Source: Methanoculleus thermophilus (lineage in GTDB: Archaea; Halobacteriota; Methanomicrobia; Methanomicrobiales; Methanoculleaceae). Taken from it: a stretch of 64,000 nt of DNA. The stretch is taken from assembly GCF_001571405.1 (NCBI RefSeq), contig NZ_BCNX01000006.1:186001-250000 (forward strand), given 5' to 3'. Shown piece after piece: positions 51,751-60,231 of this stretch; the first letter of the stretch is position 1, and the number at the start of each line of letters is the position of its first letter. The position numbers and the translations under genes were made by a program. Below the pieces are notes generated by a model. That model worked only from the letters and a program-made list of their open reading frames with translations, did not search any database and was not told the origin of the DNA.

Positions 51751-53349
51751 ATGACCATTGAACTTCTGATTATCCTGCTGTACCTCGCAGCGATGCTTGC
51801 CATCGGTTTCATCGTCCAGCGTCGTGGCGGCGTCGATACGTCGAGGGGTTACCTGGTTGCCAATAAAAGCGTCGGCCCCCTTCTCATCGGCGGGACGCTC
51901 TTTGCCACGTTCTGGGGCGGCGGCACCCTTCTCGGGGGCGCCGGAGCGGCCTACAGCGGCCATATGCTCGCCACCATCGCGGATCCGTGGGCCTCGGGCG
52001 TCACGCTTATCCTGATGGCGATCTTCTTCGTGACGATTCTCCGGAAGTTAAAGATCGCATCTCTCGGTGAGATGTATTTCCTGCGGTATGGGACGCGGGG
52101 CGCACACCTCGCCTCGCTCCTCTCCCTCCCCACGCTCATCTTCTGGACCTCGGTGCAGATCCTTGCCATTGGTAAGATCCTCAACGTCCTGGTTGGTCTA
52201 CCCGGTGTCGAGAGCGCCATCCTCGCGGGGCTGATCGTGATCATCTACACCTACCTCGGCGGGATGCTCGCTGTCATCATCACCGACAATATCCAGATGG
52301 TTCTGATCCTCCTCGGCCTTGCGATCCTCATACCGACGGGTATCACATTCGTCGGCGGCATCGATGTCATCGCCGAGAACACCCCGACGGACTTCTGGTC
52401 GATCCTCCCTAGCGACGCTTCCCCGAGTGGTCTAGGGTGGACCTTCACCGGTATCATGGCCTGGTTTGCTGCATGGTGCGGCATGGGGCTTGGCAGCCTC
52501 GCATCGCTCGATATCTCCCAGCGGGTCTTCTGTGCACGCGACGACCAGGCCGCAAGGCAGGGTCTTGTCCTTGGCGCGGGGCTCTACTGGGTCGCCGGCC
52601 TCGGGCCCATATTCCTTGGCCTGCTCGGGATCGTGATGGTCAACACCGGCATGATCGACGGCGCCATCCTGGCCGAGGACCCCGAGCTGATCGTGCCCTT
52701 CCTGGCAAAGACCCTGCTCTCCCCCTGGATGATGGCCCTCTTTGTTGGCTCCCTGATGGCGGCGATCATGTCCACGGCGAGTTCCGCCATCTTCGCGTCG
52801 GCCGCCGTGATCTCGACCACCATCGTTCACGGGGCGGTCTCCGATCATGCCCGGGACGACAAGAAGGTTCTGAGGCTCACCCGTGCTCTCGTCGTCGTCA
52901 TCGGGCTCTTCAGCATCGGGATCAGCTTCGTTGCGCCCGGCCTCTACGACCTGATGATCTTTGGGTTCACCCTGCTCTTTGCCTGCCTCTTCTGGACGCT
53001 CGTCTGCGGTCTCTTCTGGAAGCGGGCGAACGCACCCGGCGCCATAGCCTCGATGGCGGGCGGTTTCCTCACGACGGTGGCGGGCGTCGTCGTTCTCTCG
53101 GTGCAGCAGGGGACGCTTACCCTCGTTCCGCCGGATAACGAGTGGACGGTCTTCTTCACCTTCGTCCCGATGGTCGTTGGCGGGATCCTGATGTACACGG
53201 TCTCGATGCTGACGCAGAAGATTTATCCCCCCGTCCCGCTGAAGGATACGGATGGGGTCGTCCTCAAGTGGCCGGACCTCGAGGAGACGACGATCGTGAC
53301 GGAGAAGGGGTATCCCGTCGCCCAGGTGGCGGCCGGCGATGAGGATTGA
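51751..53349 (+). CDS. Sodium:solute symporter (SSS family)
   Basis: A 532-residue membrane protein with about 13 helices. The opening IELLIILLYLAAMLAIGFIV, the Gly-rich core FATFWGGGTLLGGAGAAYSG, YTYLGGMLAVIITDNIQMVL and the sodium-site phrase LMAAIMSTASSAIFASAAVI are typical of the PutP/pantothenate/urea SSS group. It couples Na+ to uptake of a small solute; the substrate is not evident. The C-terminal tail (~60 residues) is cytoplasmic. It has its own promoter and is followed at ~100 bases by another membrane-protein gene. Confidence 0.9.
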   Translation: MTIELLIILLYLAAMLAIGFIVQRRGGVDTSRGYLVANKSVGPLLIGGTLFATFWGGGTLLGGAGAAYSGHMLATIADPWASGVTLILMAIFFVTILRKLKIASLGEMYFLRYGTRGAHLASLLSLPTLIFWTSVQILAIGKILNVLVGLPGVESAILAGLIVIIYTYLGGMLAVIITDNIQMVLILLGLAILIPTGITFVGGIDVIAENTPTDFWSILPSDASPSGLGWTFTGIMAWFAAWCGMGLGSLASLDISQRVFCARDDQAARQGLVLGAGLYWVAGLGPIFLGLLGIVMVNTGMIDGAILAEDPELIVPFLAKTLLSPWMMALFVGSLMAAIMSTASSAIFASAAVISTTIVHGAVSDHARDDKKVLRLTRALVVVIGLFSIGISFVAPGLYDLMIFGFTLLFACLFWTLVCGLFWKRANAPGAIASMAGGFLTTVAGVVVLSVQQGTLTLVPPDNEWTVFFTFVPMVVGGILMYTVSMLTQKIYPPVPLKDTDGVVLKWPDLEETTIVTEKGYPVAQVAAGDED

Positions 53350-53448
53350 GGGTCTCCCCTCGCCTCATGACGGCGATCGGGGTGGTTCGGGCTCTCGGCC
53401 CCCGATTCACCTGCTTTTTTATAGATAATCCTGGAGAAATTATGATCG

Positions 53449-54711
53449 ATGAGACTGCCGCGTGGGAGCCGGTCCGGGAAGGATAGCGAGGCGGGGGTGC
53501 CGGCGATCTCGCCGGACGAGTTCTCGCAAAGGCTTGCATCCACCCGGATCGAGGCGGAGAAGGTCATCGCCGCGGCAGAGAGCGACCTGGTCACCCTCAG
53601 TCGGGTGAAGTGGAGCCTTGAGTACACCTCGCCCATCCTCGGAGCGGCGCTCCTGATCAACCTGGGGCTTTTAGTCGCATACACCGGGGAGTATCTCTTC
53701 TACTGGATCATGGCGTCCTTTCTATTCCTGATGGTAAACCCCTTCCTCCTCCTGCTTCCGACCGATACGGAGGCTCTGAAGTCCTACATCAGGTATCTCA
53801 TCGATCTTGGGAATCGAAAGAGAACGAGTCTTGAAGAGATCATCTCATGGGAGCGCCTCGGAAAGGGCGCCGCCATCCCTGCCGAGGCGATAGAGACGGC
53901 TCGGAGGCTCACGCAACAGAGGAATTCCCTCTACGAACTCGGCTGGAACCTCTTCTTCATCAACTGCCAGCCGCTCGCCCCTGGCTTTCTCGTGCTCTTT
54001 TCCCTCTCCTCGATCTTCTCACTTGCAGGCTGGCTTGTGAATGGAGAGTTTACGCCGCACTCCGCCGTGATCGTCACCGTCCAGTCCGCCGCAATCATCG
54101 TCTTCTATCTCGCTATCGTGTATGTGCAGCCGTACTCGCGGGGCTTTTTTGCCGGGATCCTCGGCATGCAGTCCCGCATCAAAGAGCGGTATAACGAGGC
54201 ATGGACCAAGGGACTGAAATACGCGCTCACCGTCGCCGTCGTGACGACCGTTGCCGGCATCATCACCATTGCGGCGATCGTCCTCCCCGGGGTGACCTAC
54301 GCGAGTTTCATCTCCGCCGAGGCCGATATCGAGTTAGGGGCCGGCATGTTCGCTCTTATCTTCCTTTCGCAGATGATCGTCGTGCGGCACCTGCAGGGAG
54401 GTTACAGCCGCACGCTCGTCGACTCCCTCCTCTCATCCAGGATCGAGACGATCCGCAAGGATGTGCTCCAGGCCGTCGAAAACCTCGCCCCAGCTGTGCG
54501 GGGCGGCACCGTGACAGTGCAGATGGTGCAGGACCTCGAGAGGATCACCCTTGACCTCGCCCGGTACCGGGCGCTCAAGATCGATTACGCGTCGCTCTTC
54601 GGTTACTTCCCCGTCTGTATGGTGACGCCGGACGTCGGTGCCATCATGCGTATCGCCTGGACGATGGACGTCGACCGCAATAGATCCCAGGTCGAGGTGG
54701 CGGCAGCGTAG
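53449..54711 (+). CDS. Multi-helix membrane protein of unknown family
   Basis: A 420-residue protein with a ~60-residue cytoplasmic N-terminus, two membrane helices (SPILGAALLINLGLLVAYTG, LFYWIMASFLFLMVNPFLLL), a ~80-residue soluble loop, two more helices (PGFLVLFSLSSIFSLAGWLV, SAAIIVFYLAIVYVQPYSRG), another soluble segment with a further pair of helices (YALTVAVVTTVAGIITIAAI) and a soluble C-terminal region. No transporter or enzyme motif is visible. It is downstream of the symporter in the same direction, with a ~100-base gap. It could be a partner or an unrelated protein. Confidence 0.7.
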   Translation: MRLPRGSRSGKDSEAGVPAISPDEFSQRLASTRIEAEKVIAAAESDLVTLSRVKWSLEYTSPILGAALLINLGLLVAYTGEYLFYWIMASFLFLMVNPFLLLLPTDTEALKSYIRYLIDLGNRKRTSLEEIISWERLGKGAAIPAEAIETARRLTQQRNSLYELGWNLFFINCQPLAPGFLVLFSLSSIFSLAGWLVNGEFTPHSAVIVTVQSAAIIVFYLAIVYVQPYSRGFFAGILGMQSRIKERYNEAWTKGLKYALTVAVVTTVAGIITIAAIVLPGVTYASFISAEADIELGAGMFALIFLSQMIVVRHLQGGYSRTLVDSLLSSRIETIRKDVLQAVENLAPAVRGGTVTVQMVQDLERITLDLARYRALKIDYASLFGYFPVCMVTPDVGAIMRIAWTMDVDRNRSQVEVAAA

Positions 54712-54749
54712 GTTTCCGCGGCGACGGACCAGAATCACCGCCGGGTGGA

Positions 54750-55244
54750 TTACCCTTGAGAACTGAGAGCCCGGCTCATTTGTCGACCTTCTGCAAACCT
54801 TCTCGCCTCATTGGGCGTGAACGCATACTCCGGTTCATGCGACCCCGCTCGTTGACGAAAGCGCATCCCGATCCGGCAAAAGAGGCGTTGCCCCTCGGCC
54901 GTTGGGAGTGCGACGACCCCCTGACCTTTATCGGCGGCGATCTTTGCCACTTCCCGCATGAGTCGTTGCCCGTACCCGCAGCGCTCCCGGATGACCCCTA
55001 TGCGGGAGACATAGATGTTCTTCTCATCTCCGTAGCGCGTGCAGAACGATAATGCTCCAAGGAGTTTCCCATCCGGTGCCTCAAGTACTAACAGGTCTTC
55101 GTTAGCATCTGCGATGGCGTCCCACGCGTAACTTGCTCCGCTGCTCGAGTGAATTATCTCGGCCCACTCTCGGTTGGCTCTCTCTAAAATTGCCTCTCTC
55201 TCCTTACTATCGCCGCAAATGAATTTAATCGTCACATCGTCCAT
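54750..55244 (-). CDS. GNAT-family acetyltransferase
   Basis: A 164-residue N-acetyltransferase. The acetyl-CoA site has the pattern VSRIGVIRERCGYGQRLMRE, the P-loop-like R/Q-x-x-G-x-G/A (ERCGYGQR), followed by a long helix and LFCRIGMRFRQRAG, the usual strand 6-7 region ('YxxxGF'). Substrate unknown. ATG 55244 has no strong ribosome site; it is a leftward monocistronic gene with an AT-rich upstream region at 55250-55280. It is convergent with the 420-residue membrane protein gene. Confidence 0.8.
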   Translation of the reverse strand: MDDVTIKFICGDSKEREAILERANREWAEIIHSSSGASYAWDAIADANEDLLVLEAPDGKLLGALSFCTRYGDEKNIYVSRIGVIRERCGYGQRLMREVAKIAADKGQGVVALPTAEGQRLFCRIGMRFRQRAGSHEPEYAFTPNEARRFAEGRQMSRALSSQG

Positions 55245-55395
55245 ATTTACTGATAAAGAGTATTCTCTGCTTCTTCTTTTTAAAACAGGCCCCCGATGCC
55301 GTTGTGATACGAAATATTCTTGATTGCCGCTTTATTCTTGAATCCTTAACGCCGATCGGCCTTGATGCATTCTCGGCCGGGAATATCCCTCTCGC

Positions 55396-57735
55396 TCATT
55401 CATCGACCTTCTTGAGCGTAAAGCGAAACGCAGCTCCCTTTTCGGGGTGACCGGCCACCCGATCTTCGACCCAGACGCTGCCGCCGTAGCGCTCAACAAG
55501 GATCTGCACGAGGTAGAGCCCGAGCCCCTCGCCGACACCCCGCTTCTTCTTCTCGTAGCGGCGAAAGATCTCGCTCTTCTCAGCGTCCGGCACACCGGGG
55601 CCCGTATCCTCGACCGTTACCAGCACTTTGTCGTTCTGCTCCTCGGCCTTGACGGCGATCTCGACATCCGGCCCTCCGAACTTGACGGCATTGCCGATGA
55701 GGTTGTCAAAGATCACCGAGAGGAGGTCATCCGCCCAGACCTGGCAGCGAACTGCGTTATAGTGGATGGCACTGCCCGGGAAGTTCTCGATCACTCTGCT
55801 GACTGCCGCGTCGAGATCCAGTGGTTTGAGTTCGCGGGATGCCTGATGAATCCGGCGGATGGTGGAGACGGTGCCCAGGATCTCGATGCTTTTTTTGATG
55901 CTCCGCCGAAGGTTCTCTGCGTATCTGCCGGCCTCACCATCCAGAACATCGGCGAGCAACTCGGCGTAGAGGTTCGAGACGTTCTCCGTGTTCTTGATGT
56001 CGTGCGTGAGGATATCCAGATAGAGGTTTGCTTCTCGGTTCGCAACCACCAGGTCGTGATGGAGCCGGGCCCTCTCCTCCTCGATTCGCTTGCGCTCGGT
56101 GATGTCCTGCGCGAACTCAATGAGACCGATAAGTTCCCCCGCTTCATCGATGACGGGATACCCGCGGAGGAAGAAGACCCTCCCGTTGGGTGCGGTGATC
56201 TCGGCCTCTTGAGGCTGCCCGGTCTCCCGGGCAATGACAACCGGGCATATGTCGCAGACACTTGTACGGTTGTGCCATATCTCGTAGCATCGGTATCCGA
56301 CCAGGTCCGCCGGTTCTCTGCCGATGAATGCGGCGGCGGCGCGGTTGACCCAGATTACATTGAGATCTCTGTCGTAGTAGGTGAACATCTCGACCGTCGA
56401 GTCGAGGACAAGGGCCTTTTCCCGTTCTGCCCGCCGCAGGGCATCTTCTGTCCGCTTCCGCTCCGTGATGTCCCATGCGTTTACGACAAAGCCCCTGATA
56501 TGGGGGTCTCCCAGGAGGTTGGTCACGATCGCCTCGATCACGTGCGTGCCGCGCGGGCCCCTGAAGCGAACCTCGACCTGCATGCTTCCTCCCGGCCTCC
56601 CTGTCAGGGTCGATACCACCTCCTCCACCAGCGGGAGGTCCTCGGGCTGGATCATATCGAACGCATGCCGGCCAACCAGCGCCTCGGGCGGGAAACCGTC
56701 TATCTGCTCGATAGGCGGGCTTGCAAACCGGATCGTCAACTGCTCGTCGATGATGAGGATGAACTCTGAGCCCTTCTCGATGAGGGTCCGGAACGTCTTT
56801 TCGCTCGCACGCAGTTCGGCCTCCGCCCGGTGCCGCTGGAGGGCGATCGAAGCGAGGTTCCGGAGGACCTCGACGGCCCGGAGATTGATCTCTCCTTCCT
56901 CCAGCCGGGTGAGGATCACGGCGGTCCCAAAGATCTCGCCTTTCCAGGTAAACGGAATGCAGTAGATCGGCCCGAACCCGGCAATTGCCTCGAATTTCCG
57001 GCAGGCTTCCTGGAAGATCCGTTCGGGGATGATCTCCTGCAGGCCCCCCTTCACCTCCTCGATCTCGCCGCTGATCATGATCTCCCTGATGTACGGCGGG
57101 ATCTCGACCGTGATCCCGGTGAGGTTCTCCCCGAAGACCTCGATGATCTCCGGCAGGAACGGCTCGATACCGAAGAACGCCCGCGGGCTCAGGGTCCCCG
57201 CCTGGATGTCGGCGGCGCTCACGACGACGATGGAACCGGGCGCGAGTTCATGGAGGTGGGCGCCGATTGCGGAGAAGACGTCGGCTTCGGGCGGCATCCC
57301 GGCAAGTTCGGTCGCCGCCCGGGAGAGGAGAGCCTGATCGGCCGATATCCGCCGCACCTCTTCTTCGGCGATCGTTTGACGGGTGACGTCGCGGAAGCGG
57401 ATGATCCAGTCGCCGGTCTCCGGCACCTGCCGGGAGGAGACGGCGTACCATCGCTCCCCGGCCTGGACCGTGACTTCCCCGGACCCTGTGCGGGTGGAAA
57501 GTAGCGCGAGGACCGGCCCTCGCTGGCCGGTGTCCGGGAGGATTCGGTTGGCGACGATATGGGCCGCATCCGCACCACGGACGCCGTCGGCGGAGATCCC
57601 GGCGAGGCGCTCCATGGATGGGGTGATGGTCCGGATCTTCATCCGGGAATCGGCAAGGATGATGCCATCCTCAATGGCTTCCAGTATCTGCAGTACCTCG
57701 GGTCGCACCTCCATGTTCGGCTCAGTGGTCTGCAT
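55396..57735 (-). CDS. Multi-PAS/GAF sensor histidine kinase
   Basis: A 779-residue soluble kinase: PAS (~10-110), GAF (~130-300), PAS (~310-420) and PAS (~430-550; carrying CYEIWHNRTSVCDICPVVIA, the same Cys pattern as the chemoreceptor's PAS), then a phosphoacceptor H-box (DILTHDIKNTENVSNLYAEL, His near residue 577) and an ATPase domain with N-box DNLIGNAVKFGG, G1 VEDTGPGVPDAEK and G2 GEGLGLYLVQILVERYGG. No transmembrane helix, so it senses cytoplasmic signals. No response regulator is adjacent, so the partner is encoded elsewhere. Confidence 0.92.
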   Translation of the reverse strand: MQTTEPNMEVRPEVLQILEAIEDGIILADSRMKIRTITPSMERLAGISADGVRGADAAHIVANRILPDTGQRGPVLALLSTRTGSGEVTVQAGERWYAVSSRQVPETGDWIIRFRDVTRQTIAEEEVRRISADQALLSRAATELAGMPPEADVFSAIGAHLHELAPGSIVVVSAADIQAGTLSPRAFFGIEPFLPEIIEVFGENLTGITVEIPPYIREIMISGEIEEVKGGLQEIIPERIFQEACRKFEAIAGFGPIYCIPFTWKGEIFGTAVILTRLEEGEINLRAVEVLRNLASIALQRHRAEAELRASEKTFRTLIEKGSEFILIIDEQLTIRFASPPIEQIDGFPPEALVGRHAFDMIQPEDLPLVEEVVSTLTGRPGGSMQVEVRFRGPRGTHVIEAIVTNLLGDPHIRGFVVNAWDITERKRTEDALRRAEREKALVLDSTVEMFTYYDRDLNVIWVNRAAAAFIGREPADLVGYRCYEIWHNRTSVCDICPVVIARETGQPQEAEITAPNGRVFFLRGYPVIDEAGELIGLIEFAQDITERKRIEEERARLHHDLVVANREANLYLDILTHDIKNTENVSNLYAELLADVLDGEAGRYAENLRRSIKKSIEILGTVSTIRRIHQASRELKPLDLDAAVSRVIENFPGSAIHYNAVRCQVWADDLLSVIFDNLIGNAVKFGGPDVEIAVKAEEQNDKVLVTVEDTGPGVPDAEKSEIFRRYEKKKRGVGEGLGLYLVQILVERYGGSVWVEDRVAGHPEKGAAFRFTLKKVDE

Positions 57736-58110
57736 ACGGCCCAGCCCCGTCCGGGCAGGAGCGCCATAGGGAGATCCTCGTTGCAGGGCTCTTCATGAGG
57801 AGAACGTCATGGATGATATATAATAGTCTGTCGGCTCGTCCGGGCTCCTTCCTCGTCCGTATTGCGCATCGCAATGGTCTTGCCGGGGCAGGAGGTTCGC
57901 TCCGCCGAAATTCCACTGTTGCCCGGCAGGTGATGGTTGGGCATTCATGACTGCACGGCTTTGCCCCTCGGATCTGTCCACCGGGATTTGCACTCCGTGG
58001 AACGCTTTGAAATGAGTCGATTTTTCACGTATTTGAGGCTATTTCGGCCGGTACGACGATAGAGGATATATAGAAAAACGGCAAATAGAATCAATCATAG
58101 TCACAGTGAG
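57736..58110. other. Intergenic region between divergent genes
   Basis: A 375-base stretch upstream of both the kinase and the small lysine-rich gene. A leftward frame (57722-57916) overlaps the kinase start and looks like noise. The right part (58060-58100) is AT-rich, with GGATATATAGAAA fitting a TATA box for the 58111 gene. Confidence 0.45.
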
Positions 58111-58260
58111 ATGACTGACTGTATGGCAATGAGCAAGAAACAATTGGAGAAACATAACAGAGAGAAGAAGGCCAAAGCAGAAGAACTTGCAGCGCAGGCG
58201 GCCGCCGGCAACCAGGCCGCCAAGAAGAAACTCAAGAAGCTTGAGAAGAAGATCAAGTGA
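58111..58260 (+). CDS. Small lysine-rich protein, 49 aa
   Basis: From ATG 58111 (or ATG 58123 or 58129) the frame gives MSKKQLEKHNREKKAKAEEL, an Ala/Asn stretch, and a Lys-rich end (AAKKKLKKLEKKIK) before TGA. It is a single long amphipathic helix with strong positive charge, suitable for binding nucleic acid or ribosomes. A TATA-like GGATATATAG lies ~45 bases upstream, and T-rich sequence (TTTTCTTTTTTAG) follows the stop, so this is an independent short transcript. Similar tiny Lys-rich proteins are common in Methanomicrobia. Confidence 0.65.
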   Translation: MTDCMAMSKKQLEKHNREKKAKAEELAAQAAAGNQAAKKKLKKLEKKIK

Positions 58261-58275
58261 GTTGCCCTGGGCTTT

Positions 58276-58293
58276 CAGGTGTTTTCTTTTTTA
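58276..58293 (+). terminator. T-rich terminator after the small lysine-rich gene
   Basis: GTGTTTTCTTTTTTAG begins 18 bases after the stop codon, a typical archaeal T-run terminator. Confidence 0.5.
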
Positions 58294-58618
58294 GTTTAGG
58301 GTCGATAGAGCACGTAGTCATCCGTATCACCATCTACTGGCCCTCTAGATCACGTTTTCAATATCTATCAGAATGTAACAAACTGATAGATAGTGATAGG
58401 AAGTACCTGCCAAATCAGTATAGTAGTTGAGGGCTCGGGACCCTGGCCCCGCTCCCCGGAAGACCGCCCCTGATCTACCCGGATCACATCCTCTTGCTTG
58501 TGATGGACTGAACGCCGGTCTCTAACCCCCGCCAGATTAATGGAATATTATCAATAATTCATACTGGAGGGGGTTCGATCCGATCACGGCAGAGGGCGAA
58601 GCGGACGCAATCCATCAA
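58294..58618. other. Intergenic region
   Basis: About 325 bases without a believable gene. AT-rich sequence around 58345-58395 includes an inverted repeat, CTATCA...TGATAG, that may carry the promoter of the DUF2115 gene. The frame of the following gene stays open back to 58543, but without a usual start codon. Confidence 0.4.
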
Positions 58619-59173
58619 ATGGCCCGGCGGATGGCGGCCGCGGCGACAAAAGGCGATCTCGGGTTGATCCTCGGCGAAGAAGTCAGTCGTTACTCGCTTG
58701 CGGACCTCCAGATCATCGGAGGACGGCTGCACGCGGAGATGGTCCGGCTGCCTGAGCCCTACCGAAAACAGGTGCACCCCTACATCACCGAACAGCTGTT
58801 CGGCGCTCATCACCAGCTTCTTTCCATGTACCGGTCGGGCCGATTCCTCTCCATGACCGAACCGATCACCGATTGTGCAACGTTCGTTGAGTTCTGCAAT
58901 ATGATCCCCGACGGATGCCTCCGGTGGGATGAATCCACACAACGGCTCCCGTTTCGGTATACACCCCGACATCGGGCCTTTTATTACCTGATCTCGGCTT
59001 TTACGATCTTCGTGCTCGACCGCCCGGGCCACCCGGTGGGGACGCCGTTTCCGGGAGGGTTCCGGGTCGAGGAGCGCAACGGGTCCTACTATTGCATCAT
59101 TCGCGACCGCGAAAAGGACGTCCCGTTCTCGATCTGCAACTTCTGCCCGGCTCTGCAGACCGAGGAGGGGTAG
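58619..59173 (+). CDS. DUF2115 (UPF0305) family protein
   Basis: A 184-residue methanogen-specific protein. The C-terminal block RPGHPVGTPFPGGFRVEERN, then YYCIIRDREKDVPFSICNFC and PALQ, is the family hallmark; its cysteines (ICNFC, plus a Cys upstream at FCNMIPDGC) suggest metal binding. Function is unknown, and no enzyme activity has been assigned that I know of. The start is uncertain: ATG 58619 has a weak ribosome site and the frame stays open upstream. It is convergent with tRNA-Leu and the esterase. Confidence 0.75.
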   Translation: MARRMAAAATKGDLGLILGEEVSRYSLADLQIIGGRLHAEMVRLPEPYRKQVHPYITEQLFGAHHQLLSMYRSGRFLSMTEPITDCATFVEFCNMIPDGCLRWDESTQRLPFRYTPRHRAFYYLISAFTIFVLDRPGHPVGTPFPGGFRVEERNGSYYCIIRDREKDVPFSICNFCPALQTEEG

Positions 59174-59262
59174 GTTCCGGGCGGTCTGAATGAGTGTGGT
59201 GGTGACGTCTGCGTAATGGATGGGCGCAGGGCAAAGCGGGGCAGATTTTTCGAAAACCAGAA

Positions 59263-59345
59263 TGCGAGGGGAGGGATTCGAACCCGCGAACTCCTTCGAG
59301 AGTCGATCTTGAGTCGACCGCCGTTGACCGCTTGGCTACCCTCGC
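59263..59345 (-). tRNA. tRNA-Leu (CAA)
   Basis: An 83-base class II tRNA read leftward. The acceptor GCGAGGG pairs with CCCTCGC and A is the discriminator. The D arm starts TAGCCAAGCGGTC, the anticodon arm GTCGA-CTCAAGA-TCGAC has anticodon CAA, a long variable arm (CTCGAAGGAG) follows, and the T arm is GCGGG-TTCGAAT-CCCTC-like. CCA is not encoded. No intron is seen. Confidence 0.95.
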
Positions 59346-59397
59346 GCCTGTACTGATTGGACCTCCGGGGTAATGAGCTTGATGGCGGCCTGCCTCT

Positions 59398-60225
59398 TTA
59401 TCCCTCATCCGGCACGTGCCGCCGGATGAACGCACCGACCCGCTCGACCGCCGCCGCGCCCTCGGGGAGGACCGCGGCGAAGACCTGCCAGCAGTGAAAC
59501 ATCCCCTCGACGCAGTCGAAGGCGACCGGCACCCCCTGGAGCCGGGCGGCGCTCACGAAGGCCTCTATCCCGTCGATCAACACCTCCCCGCCCCCCGCCT
59601 GGACCAGGAGGGGCGGCAGACCGGCGAGATCCGCATAGAGCGGCGAGGCCAGCGGGTCTGTCGGATCGCGGTCGGGGAGGTAGGCGTCCCGCATCGCCGC
59701 GAGGGTCTTTGGCTCAAGCCAGTCCGTCTCCTGATTGAATATGACCGAATCGCCGAGGAAGAGCATATCGACGGCCGGGGAGAGGCAGACCCCCGCCGCC
59801 GGCATCGGGAGCCCCGCATCGCGGGCGGCTAGAAGCATCGAGACAACAAGCGTCCCCCCGGCCGAGAGCCCGGCCGGCACCACACGCTCGGGAACGTAGC
59901 CGCTCGTGAGCAGGTGGCGGTAGGCGAAGAGAGCGTCCTCGACCGCCGCCGGGAAGGGGTGCGCCGGGGCGAGCCGGTACTCGACCGAGATGATCTCGGC
60001 CTCTGCAGCATCCGCGATCCGGGCGCAGAGGTCGAGGGAGTCGAATGTCGAGCCGCCGGTGGACCCCCCGCCGTGGAAGAAGAGGACCGTCCGGTCGGGC
60101 CGGGAGGCCGCCGTCGTCAGCCGGTATGCCGGGATCCCGGGCAGCGGCTCGACATCCGGCCGCCGGCAGTCTCCCGCAACGGGGCGGCCGGCCTTGATGG
60201 CCGAGAGGATCTCTCTGGCCTTCAT
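59398..60225 (-). CDS. Alpha/beta hydrolase (HSL-type esterase)
   Basis: A 275-residue esterase of the hormone-sensitive-lipase group. The oxyanion motif LFFHGGGSTGGS is near residue 50, the nucleophile elbow GLSAGGTLVVSMLL near residue 120, and the catalytic Asp and His lie in the C-terminal half (LVQAGGGEVLIDGIEAF and EGMFHCWQVFAA). Substrates are short-chain esters or similar. ATG 60225 lies six bases after the polC stop, so it is in the same operon as DP2. It has no signal peptide. Confidence 0.85.
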   Translation of the reverse strand: MKAREILSAIKAGRPVAGDCRRPDVEPLPGIPAYRLTTAASRPDRTVLFFHGGGSTGGSTFDSLDLCARIADAAEAEIISVEYRLAPAHPFPAAVEDALFAYRHLLTSGYVPERVVPAGLSAGGTLVVSMLLAARDAGLPMPAAGVCLSPAVDMLFLGDSVIFNQETDWLEPKTLAAMRDAYLPDRDPTDPLASPLYADLAGLPPLLVQAGGGEVLIDGIEAFVSAARLQGVPVAFDCVEGMFHCWQVFAAVLPEGAAAVERVGAFIRRHVPDEG

Positions 60226-60231
60226 CGCGCC

